DNA of 60,398 nt from JBBIJR01 sp037445875 (GTDB lineage Bacteria > CLD3 > SB21): the NCBI GenBank assembly GCA_037445875.1, contig JBBIJR010000009.1, positions 1-60,398 on the forward strand, read 5' to 3'. The notes beneath the pieces are model-generated. The model searched no databases, was not told where the DNA came from, and worked only from the letters and a program-made list of their open reading frames with translations. Shown here piece after piece: positions 23,325 to 32,347 of this stretch (the stretch's first letter is position 1; each line of letters starts with the position of its first letter). The translations under genes and the position numbers were made by a program.

Positions 23325-24224
23325 TTATTTCGACGCCCTCGGATGGGCTTTGTCGTATACGGATTTCAGCCGTTCGACCGTCACGTGCGTGTAGATCTGC
23401 GTGGTAGACAGATTCTCGTGACCCAGCAGCTCCTTGACGGCCCGCAGGTCGGCGCCGTTATCCAGCAGATGCGTGGCAAACGTATGCCGGAGGATGTGCG
23501 GGCTGAGTTTGGCCGCGTCCGACACGTGAGACAGCACCCTCCGAACCATACGCTGGACGGACAGGACCGTGATCCGTTTTCCGTTGTGGGCCACGAACAA
23601 CGCCCGCGGGTCGGCCTCTGTGCGCCGATCGCAAACCGACGACCGGACGGCCATATACTTTTCCATCCATGCAGCCGCAGCCTGCCCAACCGGAAGAATG
23701 CGCTGCTTCGCGCCCTTTCCCATGACGGAAACGGTACGTTGGCGGACGGAAAAATCGGCGAAGTTCAGTCCGACAAGTTCGCTCAGGCGCATGCCGGTGC
23801 TGTAGAACAGTTCAACGATGCATCGGTCACGGATCCCCTCAGGAGTGGAGACGTCGATGAAATCGAACGCATTCAACATCTGGGATTGAGTCATGAATAC
23901 GGGGACCTTCTTGTCGTACCGGGGAGTTCGAATCATGGAGGCCGGGTTAGCATTCATCACTCCCGTTCGGTTCAGGTAGCGAAAGAACGCTTTCACGGCG
24001 GACAATTTCCGTGCGATGGTCTTGGTTCCAAGTTCCCGCCTAGACAGGTGAGCAAGGAATCCTCGGACATCTTTCTTGCCCAGTCCGCCCGCGTCCACGA
24101 CTCCCCTTGACCCAAGAAAGTCGATAAAGGCTTCCAGATCAATGCGATAAGAAGTGACCGTGTGGCTGGAATAGTTCCTTTCGGCGTCAAGATAGCGTAG
24201 GAAATGATCGAGGTGTGCTCTCAT
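23325..24224 (-). CDS. Tyrosine recombinase of the XerC/XerD type
   Basis: XerC/XerD resolve chromosome dimers at dif. From ATG 24224 the product has 299 residues, the usual size. The N-terminal SAM-like domain (LDHFLRYLDAERNYSSHTVT) is followed by the catalytic residues: Arg in STGMRLSELVGLNFAD, Lys in GKGAKQRILPVG, HILRHTFATHLLDNGADLRA, LGHENLSTTQIY with the nucleophile Tyr. All are present. It could equally be XerC or XerD. A start at 24260 after GAAGGAG would add 12 residues, but the spacing to that ATG is too short. Confidence 0.9.
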   Translation of the reverse strand: MRAHLDHFLRYLDAERNYSSHTVTSYRIDLEAFIDFLGSRGVVDAGGLGKKDVRGFLAHLSRRELGTKTIARKLSAVKAFFRYLNRTGVMNANPASMIRTPRYDKKVPVFMTQSQMLNAFDFIDVSTPEGIRDRCIVELFYSTGMRLSELVGLNFADFSVRQRTVSVMGKGAKQRILPVGQAAAAWMEKYMAVRSSVCDRRTEADPRALFVAHNGKRITVLSVQRMVRRVLSHVSDAAKLSPHILRHTFATHLLDNGADLRAVKELLGHENLSTTQIYTHVTVERLKSVYDKAHPRASK

Positions 24225-24376
24225 TAATCGGAAGGACCGTTGAAAGGCGAGTTTGAACATCTCCTTCAATGAGAATGTACCACAGTATCCGCCGATAGTC
24301 AAGGGCCGGGAGCGCCAGTGGCACATTTTTTTCGAAAGACAGAAGGACACCGTTCCAAGTTCAGTGCCTTATGAGT

Positions 24377-24829
24377 TTACGGGCCTTTCTGGAGCACTTC
24401 AAGTCGGACCCTGGCGGTGCCGCTTCGGACCATGTCCAGTTTTTGAGCCGCCGCGTACGAAAGATCAATGATCCGGTTCTTCACGAAAGGGCCGCGGTCG
24501 TTGATGCGGACTTGCACGGTTTTTTCGTTCTTGAGATTGGTGACCCGCACCACAGTGCCGAAGGGAAGCGTCCGGTGGGCGGCCGTCAGATCGTGCATGT
24601 CATACGTCTCGCCGTTGGCGGTCTTTCTTCCGTGGAACTTCGTTGCATAGAACGACGCGATACCTTCGAGAGATTCCCCACCCCCGCCGCGAAGCGTGTG
24701 AACGGTCCCGCCGGATGTGCCCGACCGATACAGCGGAGACGCAGCACAACCTGCCAGAAAAACCAGCCACACGATCCCCAACGACAGCTCTGCCCGCCGG
24801 CGCAATGGCCGGACGCACGTTCTAGTCAT
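24377..24829 (-). CDS. rlpA: RlpA-like lipoprotein with double-psi beta-barrel
   Basis: RlpA proteins cleave denuded peptidoglycan strands at the septum or bind them. A signal with lipobox (WLVFLAGC) is followed by the DPBB domain: GIASFYATKFHGRKTANGET, LTAAHRTLPFGTVVRVTNL and VRINDRGPFVKNRIIDLSYA. The catalytic-type histidine and aspartate (AHRT, NDRGP) are conserved. There is no SPOR domain, so septal targeting by SPOR is absent; a separate SPOR protein is encoded at 32348. The gene start overlaps the 3' end of the TPR lipoprotein gene by 8 bases. Confidence 0.9.
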   Translation of the reverse strand: MTRTCVRPLRRRAELSLGIVWLVFLAGCAASPLYRSGTSGGTVHTLRGGGGESLEGIASFYATKFHGRKTANGETYDMHDLTAAHRTLPFGTVVRVTNLKNEKTVQVRINDRGPFVKNRIIDLSYAAAQKLDMVRSGTARVRLEVLQKGP

Positions 24830-27182
24830 GGCCTCCGTCCTCCTGCTTCAGATCATCCATCGTCTCATCCACGCTCGTCGAATCTTCAAGGATGTACTTG
24901 AGCAGGGAATCGGGGAGGTCCGTTTCCAGCGAGTCGATGGCGGCGCCAATCGCCGCCGTGTCGGCCCCGGCGCTCGGTTTGCCCTCCCGTTCCTCCCTGG
25001 GAGCCGGCAGGATCAATTGATCCATGCGCACGAACGAAGTATCGATGAAAGAAACAAGTGAATCCTTGGAAATGCCGTGGAACCGTTGATACGCGTCGAT
25101 CTTCGGAGATACCCGTTCGGCGAACACCGAAAGGGGAGCGGCAAACTTCAGGGTCGTATAGACGCAAAAAGCCCGGTCCGGCTCCCCCAGTTTCTTCTCA
25201 TACAGCCAGCCCATCGCATACAGGGACGGGATCTTGTATGCGGACGATTCCATCGCGATGGACCGGTACAATGCCAGCGCCTGCTCGTAGAGACCCCGTC
25301 CGTGCAAGAGGCGCTCGGCGTCCTCGAAACGGGTTCGCCACGGGTCTCTGTGTTCGACCTCCAGGCCAAGTATCTTCCGTCCCAGGGGCGCGAGTCTTCC
25401 TTCGGGGTACTTTGCGAGCGCCTCCTCATAGAAATGGCGATAACTCGCCGAGCGCAATTTCTGGTGGGTTCGGGCGATCCCGTAATAGGCCTCTTCTCCG
25501 TACGACGTGGCGCCGAAATCGGCTGCAATGTCCTCATAGTACGACAGCGCGGAGTCGTAGAGTGTCTGATCGTAATAGAAAAAATCGGCGATGCGCAGAT
25601 AGTCGGCGGCCAGGGAGTCCGCCATGCTGCGTTCCACCTGCGCCAGGGTGTCGGGAGACACGATCCGGATCGCCGATCGAAGCGCATCCCGGAACCACCT
25701 CAGGCGGCCCTGGAGATCCGCGTTGGTCAGATGGGTGCTCGCAAGGTCAACGGCCGACGCCGACTTCGGCTCGTCCGAATCGATTTTTTTGGTTGCCAGC
25801 GTCTCGCCCGATTTGGGTTCACCCCTTCCGGTGAACGAGGACCCTACCGCCGAGTCTGCAGCCGTGGAGTCCAGGTACGGACCGGACTCCATCGTTAAGC
25901 CGAGCCGTAGCACCGAGTCGAGGCCGGTTATTCCAAAGGCCCCCAGCGACACGCTATCCGGTGCGGGCATGTCCGGTTGCTCCAGCCGCGCACGGAGGTA
26001 CTCTAATAGATAGCGGTCGGTCATTACTAGAGAGCGGAAATAATCCATCCGGAGGAGCAGGTTGAGTCTTGCGGCCGCCTGACCCCGGAATCGCGACTGC
26101 GGATATTTTGTCGAGGCAATCTGATAGTATTTTCGAGCCAGCAGGCGGTCGGGTTCAAAACCGTCCGACACCGATGTGGTGTCGTGCATCGAACCGAGCC
26201 AATAATATGCGTCTCCGCTCAGCACCGGATTCCCGTAGTCGTCGATCACGTGGAGGAATTGCGAGCACGCGGCGCTGTATTTCTTCTGCAGGCGCAAAAT
26301 CTCGGCAATCTCAAACTCGGCATGGACATAGAATGGCTTGAATCGGAGGTCTCCCAGCAGCCGGTCCAGTTCTTCGATCGCACCGTCGTATTGACCCTGG
26401 AACTTGCGGCACCGGGCGATCATGAACGTCACATCGAACCGTTCGGCCGCGCTCAAATCCATCCGGCGGAGGGACTCGAACAGCGTTGCGGCCTGCTTGA
26501 AGTCACCCATTTCGAAGGCGCAGAAACCGGCCTTGAACAGGGCGGCCCTCTTTACGTTCGAACGGCATTTCAGCGCCGCGGCCTGACTGAAATGCTGGTA
26601 CGCGGGTTCCAGCCGGCCATGGCTCGCCGACAGGTCGCCGAGATAAATGAGCGATTCGGCGTGCAGGTTGGGATTCTCGGAGATCAGCGGTATCTGACGC
26701 AGCACCTCCTGGGCGTCCTGGCCCTTTCGGAGTTTGATCAGGGTCTTGCCGTACCATAACCTGGCTTCCGGCAGGTAGCGGCTGTTCGGATACCTGGCCG
26801 CGAAGACCTCGAAACGGTTCTTAGCGTCGTAGTAATCGTTTGTGGAGGCCCGCAGGTAGTGTGCCTTGCCGATCAAGAGGATCGCATCTTCCACCCACTT
26901 GCTCTTGGGATGCAGGACGACCACCTTGTTGCCCTTCTCGATGGCGACGTCGAAGAACTGCCTGGCATCGTCGGGTATCGTCATACCTTCCAGACTGAAG
27001 CGATCCAGGGTGATCTCGCGGTTCATCTGGGTCTGGTTCTCACTCTGTTCGCGGGCCCGTTTCATCGCCTGCAATCCGTTCTCCAGGGCCTTGTTCGCGT
27101 TGAAGAAGGTATTGAAGTAGGCACAGCCGCCGATCGCGGTTGTCAGAAAAGCTACGGTGAGCAGCGAGGTCTTTGTTCGCAT
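24822..27182 (-). CDS. Large TPR lipoprotein of the outer membrane
   Basis: ATG 27182 starts a lipoprotein signal (TSLLTVAFLTTAIGGC); the mature end reads CAYFNTFFNANKALENGLQA. Such FNTF-type lipoproteins are, to my knowledge, typical of FCB bacteria. The 786 residues are mostly tetratricopeptide helices, e.g. YYDAKNRFEVFAARYPNSRY, ALFKAGFCAFEMGDFKQAAT and YGEEAYYGIARTHQKLRSAS, divided by a Ser/Thr/Asp-rich linker around 460-540. The ends of the helices resemble BamD/YbgF-type repeats for envelope complexes. The role is unknown; envelope assembly or motility are possible. It follows the metallo-hydrolase gene by 5 bases. Confidence 0.8.
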   Translation of the reverse strand: MRTKTSLLTVAFLTTAIGGCAYFNTFFNANKALENGLQAMKRAREQSENQTQMNREITLDRFSLEGMTIPDDARQFFDVAIEKGNKVVVLHPKSKWVEDAILLIGKAHYLRASTNDYYDAKNRFEVFAARYPNSRYLPEARLWYGKTLIKLRKGQDAQEVLRQIPLISENPNLHAESLIYLGDLSASHGRLEPAYQHFSQAAALKCRSNVKRAALFKAGFCAFEMGDFKQAATLFESLRRMDLSAAERFDVTFMIARCRKFQGQYDGAIEELDRLLGDLRFKPFYVHAEFEIAEILRLQKKYSAACSQFLHVIDDYGNPVLSGDAYYWLGSMHDTTSVSDGFEPDRLLARKYYQIASTKYPQSRFRGQAAARLNLLLRMDYFRSLVMTDRYLLEYLRARLEQPDMPAPDSVSLGAFGITGLDSVLRLGLTMESGPYLDSTAADSAVGSSFTGRGEPKSGETLATKKIDSDEPKSASAVDLASTHLTNADLQGRLRWFRDALRSAIRIVSPDTLAQVERSMADSLAADYLRIADFFYYDQTLYDSALSYYEDIAADFGATSYGEEAYYGIARTHQKLRSASYRHFYEEALAKYPEGRLAPLGRKILGLEVEHRDPWRTRFEDAERLLHGRGLYEQALALYRSIAMESSAYKIPSLYAMGWLYEKKLGEPDRAFCVYTTLKFAAPLSVFAERVSPKIDAYQRFHGISKDSLVSFIDTSFVRMDQLILPAPREEREGKPSAGADTAAIGAAIDSLETDLPDSLLKYILEDSTSVDETMDDLKQEDGGHD

Positions 27183-27187
27183 GGTCC

Positions 27188-27946
27188 TCAACAGGTTACG
27201 TTCAAGCCGTCGTATGCCAGGTGGATGGATTCCGGCAGCAGGGCCGACACTTCCGTGTGGAGAAGGTCGTGCGAAATGTGCGTGAAGTAGGTCTGCCGTG
27301 CCCGAATCCGAAGTGCCACCTCGACGGCTTGATCCAGATGAAAATGGGTAGGGTGCGGGCGGAAACGCAGGCAATCCAGTACCAGCACGCCGGCGTTCTC
27401 GAAATGCTTCCACGACGATTCCGGTATCCCCGAACAATCCGTTGCGTAGATGAAATCGCCGATCCGATAGGCGTAGATCGGGAGTCCTCCGTGCAGGATG
27501 GGTACGGGTTCGATGACGGTGTCGCCGACGTTGAACGGTCCCTCCACCGGATTGAGATCGATCATCGGTATGCCGCCGGGAAGGTCCGGATACTCAAAGA
27601 TGTACGAATATGTGTGCCGAAGCTGGCGGCAGGTATCGGGACTGGCGAAACACGGCATCTTTGTACGTTGACGGAAATTGAACGGACGCGTATCGTCCAG
27701 TCCGAAAACATGGTCCACATGATGGTGCGTGAACAGTATAGCATCCACCCGATCGATGCCGTGGATCAGGCACTGCTGCCTCAGGTCGATGCACGGGTCG
27801 ATCAGAATGCGAAGTCCCCCGACCGATACCAGGACTGACGCACGCAACCGCCTGTCCTTCGGGTCTTCGGAGCGGCACGTTCGGCAGTCGCAACCGATTA
27901 CCGGAACGCCGTGGGAGGTGCCGGTACCTAGGAAGAGGATTTCCAT
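27188..27946 (-). CDS. Metallo-beta-lactamase-fold hydrolase, PhnP/ElaC-like
   Basis: The sequence opens MEILFLGTGTSHGVPVIGCD with the phosphodiesterase-type CDCRTC pair at 19-24. The metal motif HxHxDH is H74-H76-D78-H79 (THHHVDHVFGLDD). Further metal ligands are in VPILHGGLPIYAYRIGDF, YATDCSGIP and a final HISHDLLH. This form (GTGTSxGVPxIGCxCxxC) is typical of PhnP-like cyclic phosphodiesterases, whose substrate outside phosphonate metabolism is unknown. No phn genes are nearby. It lies between rel and the TPR lipoprotein with small gaps. Confidence 0.85.
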   Translation of the reverse strand: MEILFLGTGTSHGVPVIGCDCRTCRSEDPKDRRLRASVLVSVGGLRILIDPCIDLRQQCLIHGIDRVDAILFTHHHVDHVFGLDDTRPFNFRQRTKMPCFASPDTCRQLRHTYSYIFEYPDLPGGIPMIDLNPVEGPFNVGDTVIEPVPILHGGLPIYAYRIGDFIYATDCSGIPESSWKHFENAGVLVLDCLRFRPHPTHFHLDQAVEVALRIRARQTYFTHISHDLLHTEVSALLPESIHLAYDGLNVTC

Positions 27947-27973
27947 GCTCCGCAGGAGTCTCCATTCCGGGGA

Positions 27974-30289
27974 TTACTTGGCCGATGGAATGTTCGCGTC
28001 GGCTCGAGCGGCGCTGATCACGCTGGGGATCTTTCGAATGCGGTCGAGAATGAGGTCCAGGTGCGCAATATTCCGCACCTGGATCACAAACGTGTGCACG
28101 CTCTCGGTGCCGTAGGTCTTGACATCGGCGCTCACGATGTTTGTGTCGGTCGCGGATATCTTCTGGGTCACGTCGTTGAGGAAGTTCTTCCGGTCGTAGC
28201 CGACGACGCGGATCTGGACGAGGAAGTTCTTGGAATCGTCGACCTGCCACCGTGCCTGTATGCTGCGGTCGGGTTCCCGTTTCAGGGCGTCGAGGATGTT
28301 GAAGCAATCGCTCCGGTGAATGTTGATGCCGCGCCCGCGCGTAACGTAGCCGACGATGTCGTCGCCGGGAATCGGATTGCAGCAGCCGGCGAAATGAATC
28401 ATCAGATTGTCCATGCCACTGATGACAATGCTGCGCGTCTCGGTACGGGGCCGGCGGATCAGGCGCTTCAAGAGAGAAATCTGGTTCTGGTTCTTCTCTT
28501 TGGGGGCGATGCATGACAGGATCTTCTGGGCGACGCTCGTGGCCGAAAGATTGCCGCGTCCGATCGACGACAGCACCATGTTGACCGAGTCGAACTTGAG
28601 GTCGGCCGCAACCTTCTTGAGCTCGTCCGCCAACTCGTGCATCGTTCTCCGCACGAGGTTGTTCTTCAGCTCCTGGTCCAGCATTTCCCGGCCCAGTGCA
28701 ATGCTCTGCTCCATCTCGACGTTGCGGAAGTACCGCTTGATGTAGCTCCTCGCCTTGGCCGTCTTGACGATCTCCAGCCAGTGCAGGCTCGGCCGCTGCT
28801 GTTCCGAAGTGATCACCTCCACGAGGTCACCGGATGCCAGCTCGCTGTGCAGGGGTACGATACGGCCGTTGATCTTGCCGCCGATGCAGTGGAGCCCGAC
28901 CTCCGAGTGGACGGCAAAGGCAAAGTCCAGGGGATTGGCGCCCTTGGGAAGGGTAATGAGGTCCCCCTTGGGCGTGAACACGAATACCTCGTCCTGAAAC
29001 AGATCGATCTTGAGGTCCTCGAGGATCTCGCTCGCATCGTTCATGTCCTTTTGCCGGTCGATGACCTGGCGGATCCAGTTGATCTGGCGGTCGAACTGGT
29101 CCATCTGCGGCTTGCCTTCCTTATACAGCCAGTGGGCCGCGATGCCGTTCTCTGCCACGTCGTGCATCTCGTGCGTGCGGATCTGGATTTCCACCATCTT
29201 TCCGTCCGGACCGATCACGGTCGTGTGGATCGACTGGTATCCGTTGATCTTCGGTACGGCGATGTAGTCCTTGAACCGCTCTGTGACTGGTGTGTACGTA
29301 CTGTGAACGACCCCGAGGGACTTGTAACAGTCCACCTTGTCCTGGACCAGAATACGAATGGCGAGGAGGTCGTAGATTTCCTGAAAGGGCTTGTTGCGCT
29401 TCTTCATCTTGTTGTAGATGCTGAAGAAGTGCTTCGGGCGTCCCACGATATCGGCGCTTATGTCGTTTTCCCTCATGCGTTCGCGCAGCGGCGCGGAAAC
29501 CGTCTCGATATAGGCCTCGCGCTCCTCCCGTTTGTCGGAAATCAACCGTACGAGGTCGTCATACGAAGACGGATCGAGCGTTTTGAGGACCAGGTCCTCC
29601 AGTTCCCACCGGATCCGCGCCATGCCGAAACGGTGGGCCAGCGGAGCATAGACGTCCCTCGTTTCGACCGCGATGCGTTCGCGTTTTTTCTCTGGAAGGG
29701 AATCGATGGTCCGCATGTTGTGGAGGCGATCGGCGAACTTGATGAGGATCACGCGGATATCCCTGGCCATCGACAGCAGCATCTTCCGGTAATTCTCTGC
29801 CTGCTTGATCTCGATGCTGCCGAACTCGAAACCGCTGATCTTGGTAACTCCGTCCACGAGCGACGAAACGTCCTCGCCGAATCGTGTCCGGATGTCTTCG
29901 AAGGTCTGTTCCGTATCTTCGACCACATCGTGCAGGAAGGCTGCCACCAGCGTGATCAGGTCCATCTGCTGTTCGGCCAGGATGCAAACCACTTCGAACA
30001 CGTGGTCGAAATAGGGCACACCGGACTTGCGGAATTGTCCCTGATGGGCGGAAAAGCTGTAATCGTACGCCTGACGCAGCGGAGTCAGGTCCGCGCTTTT
30101 CTGATACGATTGCACCCGACCGATCAACTGCTCCATCCGTCGATCGTAGTAAGACCTGGTATGCGCTTCGGGAACGGATGCGGGCGGGTTTGCAACCTCT
30201 GATGCAACGGGCTCGGGACTCCGCGTCTCGATCGAACGGCCTGCATTCACGGACTGTTGTTTGGATGTATTTAGGCGTGTTTCCAACAT
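27974..30289 (-). CDS. rel: Bifunctional (p)ppGpp synthetase/hydrolase, RelA/SpoT family
   Basis: The enzyme makes and degrades the stringent-response alarmone. An HD hydrolase domain with HDVVEDTE (near residue 120) is intact, so hydrolysis is likely. The synthetase domain contains EIQIRTHEMHDVAENGIAAH and KKRNKPFQEIYDLLAIRILV. A TGS domain (VFVFTPKGDLITLPKGANPL) and a C-terminal ACT domain (VQIRVVGYDRKNFLNDVTQK) follow. The length of about 771 is typical of long Rel. I took ATG 30289; a GTG at 30331 or ATG at 30136 are alternatives and only change an unconserved leader. A promoter with perfect spacing lies upstream at 30396-30424. Confidence 0.95.
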   Translation of the reverse strand: MLETRLNTSKQQSVNAGRSIETRSPEPVASEVANPPASVPEAHTRSYYDRRMEQLIGRVQSYQKSADLTPLRQAYDYSFSAHQGQFRKSGVPYFDHVFEVVCILAEQQMDLITLVAAFLHDVVEDTEQTFEDIRTRFGEDVSSLVDGVTKISGFEFGSIEIKQAENYRKMLLSMARDIRVILIKFADRLHNMRTIDSLPEKKRERIAVETRDVYAPLAHRFGMARIRWELEDLVLKTLDPSSYDDLVRLISDKREEREAYIETVSAPLRERMRENDISADIVGRPKHFFSIYNKMKKRNKPFQEIYDLLAIRILVQDKVDCYKSLGVVHSTYTPVTERFKDYIAVPKINGYQSIHTTVIGPDGKMVEIQIRTHEMHDVAENGIAAHWLYKEGKPQMDQFDRQINWIRQVIDRQKDMNDASEILEDLKIDLFQDEVFVFTPKGDLITLPKGANPLDFAFAVHSEVGLHCIGGKINGRIVPLHSELASGDLVEVITSEQQRPSLHWLEIVKTAKARSYIKRYFRNVEMEQSIALGREMLDQELKNNLVRRTMHELADELKKVAADLKFDSVNMVLSSIGRGNLSATSVAQKILSCIAPKEKNQNQISLLKRLIRRPRTETRSIVISGMDNLMIHFAGCCNPIPGDDIVGYVTRGRGINIHRSDCFNILDALKREPDRSIQARWQVDDSKNFLVQIRVVGYDRKNFLNDVTQKISATDTNIVSADVKTYGTESVHTFVIQVRNIAHLDLILDRIRKIPSVISAARADANIPSAK

Positions 30290-30395
30290 ACAGCCAGACG
30301 GGGCACACCCCCTGGTTAGTTCAAACGCCACCCCCGGAACCGTATTCCACGCGCGCTGGAAGCGACGATGTTAGATCAAACCTTTCCCAACATTC

Positions 30396-30424
30396 AATAT
30401 AGAGAACGAGTCATCCTTAAACAA
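30396..30424 (-). promoter_or_regulatory. Promoter of rel
   Basis: On the minus strand TTGTTT (30424-30419) and TATATT (30401-30396) are 17 bases apart, giving a leader of about 100 bases before ATG 30289. Confidence 0.6.
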
Positions 30425-30439
30425 GTGTTTTCTCAATAC

Positions 30440-30468
30440 TTGACTTTTGATTTCGTTTGAAATACTTT
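30440..30468 (+). promoter_or_regulatory. Promoter of the fatty acid kinase gene
   Basis: TTGACT (30440-30445) and TACTTT (30463-30468) are 17 bases apart and face away from the rel promoter; the -35 boxes are about 15 bases apart. Confidence 0.6.
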
Positions 30469-30527
30469 TGAGGACTCTTCTGGTAAAACCAACCGCCCGG
30501 CGGCCGCCGGATCGAATCAGGAGGTCC

Positions 30528-32339
30528 ATGAAGGACAAGATCCGATACCTGGACGGATTGCGTCTCAAGCGTTCTGTGATTGCTGGATGCAATTTTGTCA
30601 TCAACAAGCGCGACTACCTCAATCACATCAATGTTTTCCCCGTTCCCGACGGGGACACCGGCACCAACATGGCGTCGACGCTGCACAGCATCGTCGAGTC
30701 CATTCAGAGTCGCGAGGAGCGTTCGATCCACTCGATGGCGGCCCTGCTCGCCGATTCGGCGCTTATGGGTGCGAGGGGAAACTCGGGAGTGATCCTTGCC
30801 CAATTCTTCCAGGGCCTCATGGAGGGCCTTCGCGGTCTGCATCGGGCAACGACCCGGAATTTCTCTGACGCCGTGCGGAGCGCGACCTCCGGTGCGTGGA
30901 GCGCTATGTCCAAACCGGTCGAGGGAACCATCCTCAGTGTGATCCGGGACTGGTCTCGCTCGGTCGAGGATCGTTCCAGAAGAACGGAGGACTTCTCCCA
31001 ATTGTTCAGCGAGTCGCTGGAAGACGCGCAGAAGTCGCTGGAGAATACGCCGAAACAGATGGAATTGCTGGCCAAAGCGGGCGTCGTGGATGCCGGGGCT
31101 CAGGGATTCGTGACCATGCTCGAAGGAATTCGGAACTTCATCGAATCCGGGCGCATCTCGGACATCAAACGCACCGGTCTCAGCGAGATGGAGGAGGAAA
31201 TCGCGGAACCCGTGCTGGAAGAGCACGCGCTGGAGAACATCACGTTCCAATTCTGTACCGAATGCCTTCTCGTCGGCCAGAATATGAACCGCGAGGCCAT
31301 TCGTTCGAAGATCATGGCGTATGGCGATTCTCTGATCGTTGCAGGGTCCGACCGGAAAGTGAAAGTCCATATCCACTCCAACACGCCGGAGGAAGTCTTC
31401 GAGGCCCTCGCCGACCACGGGCACGTGGTCTCCACCAAGATCGACGATATGAAGCAGCAGTTCCTGAGTGCCCACACGGAGACGGGGCAGAAGACCGCCA
31501 TCGCCGTGGATTCGTGCTGCGACCTTCCGCTCGAGTACATCCGCCACAACCACATCCACGTTATTCCGTTGAACGTGCACTTCGGCGATCAGATTTACAT
31601 AGACCGCCTCACGCTGACGCCGAGGAAGTTTTACGACAAGCTCTGTTCCTGTGCAGACCATCCCAAGTCCTCGCAGCCGACGCCGCAGAAATTCAAGGAA
31701 TCGTACGAACGGCTGCTCTACATCTATCCGAACATTCTGTCGCTGCACCTGTCGTCCAAACTGAGCGGCACCTATCAGGGCGCGCTGAGCATGGCGCGAT
31801 CGGTGGCGGCCGACCGCATCCACGTCGTGGACAGCCGGACGGCCTCTATCGGCATCGGCCTCCTCGTACGTGAGATCGAACCGATGGTGCGGGCCAATGA
31901 GCCGACCCGGACCATCCTCGACCACCTCGAGCGCTGCATTCAGAACATGAAGCTCTTCATCAGCATGCAGACGATGGAATTCCTCGTCCGCGGAGGGCGC
32001 GTCGGGAAGGCGCGGGGACTCGTCGCCCGGTCCCTGAACATCAAACCCATCCTCGGCATTGTGGACGGGGAAGTCGTTCCCATCGCAAAGGTGTTCGGAC
32101 ATTCCAATGCGCTGCGCAAAGTCGTGGACCTGGTAAAAGAGGAGGTCAGGGGGAGGAGGAACCTGCGGTTTGGCATCGCGCACGCCAACGCGGTAGGAAT
32201 CGCGGACTGGTATGCGAAAGAACTCGTGAAATGGTTCGAGGTCGACCGGGAGAGCATCCTGATCACGGACGTGTCGACCGTCATCGCCACTCACGCCGGT
32301 CCGGGTGCCGCCGCCGTGGCCGTTCTGTCGGACCCATAG
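30528..32339 (+). CDS. FakA-FakB fusion: fatty acid kinase with its fatty-acid-binding (DegV) domain
   Basis: ATG 30528 follows AGGAGGTCC. Residues 1-200 are a DAK2/DhaL kinase domain with the ATP/Mg signature NVFPVPDGDTGTNM (35-48) and GARGNSGVILAQFFQG. Residues about 230-320 are the FakA middle domain (CTECLLVGQNM, KVHIHSNTPEEVFEALADHG). Residues about 325-603 are a DegV/FakB domain with TAIAVDSCCDLPLEYIRHNH, LHLSSKLSGTYQGALSMA and MEFLVRGGRVGKARGLVARS. In Firmicutes the kinase FakA and the carrier FakB are separate proteins that phosphorylate exogenous fatty acids; here both are in one chain of 603 residues. It should make acyl-phosphate for phospholipid synthesis; cdsA lies 5 kb downstream. 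Confidence 0.88.
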   Translation: MKDKIRYLDGLRLKRSVIAGCNFVINKRDYLNHINVFPVPDGDTGTNMASTLHSIVESIQSREERSIHSMAALLADSALMGARGNSGVILAQFFQGLMEGLRGLHRATTRNFSDAVRSATSGAWSAMSKPVEGTILSVIRDWSRSVEDRSRRTEDFSQLFSESLEDAQKSLENTPKQMELLAKAGVVDAGAQGFVTMLEGIRNFIESGRISDIKRTGLSEMEEEIAEPVLEEHALENITFQFCTECLLVGQNMNREAIRSKIMAYGDSLIVAGSDRKVKVHIHSNTPEEVFEALADHGHVVSTKIDDMKQQFLSAHTETGQKTAIAVDSCCDLPLEYIRHNHIHVIPLNVHFGDQIYIDRLTLTPRKFYDKLCSCADHPKSSQPTPQKFKESYERLLYIYPNILSLHLSSKLSGTYQGALSMARSVAADRIHVVDSRTASIGIGLLVREIEPMVRANEPTRTILDHLERCIQNMKLFISMQTMEFLVRGGRVGKARGLVARSLNIKPILGIVDGEVVPIAKVFGHSNALRKVVDLVKEEVRGRRNLRFGIAHANAVGIADWYAKELVKWFEVDRESILITDVSTVIATHAGPGAAAVAVLSDP

Positions 32340-32347
32340 AACCAGCA

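Noticed and set aside
23319..23335. A 17-base near match (one mismatch) to 9236-9252
   Set aside because: With 60 kb compared on both strands, several matches of this length and quality are expected by chance.
28637..30202. 521-codon plus-strand frame opposite rel
   Set aside because: It is antisense to a complete Rel protein and has no recognisable domain.
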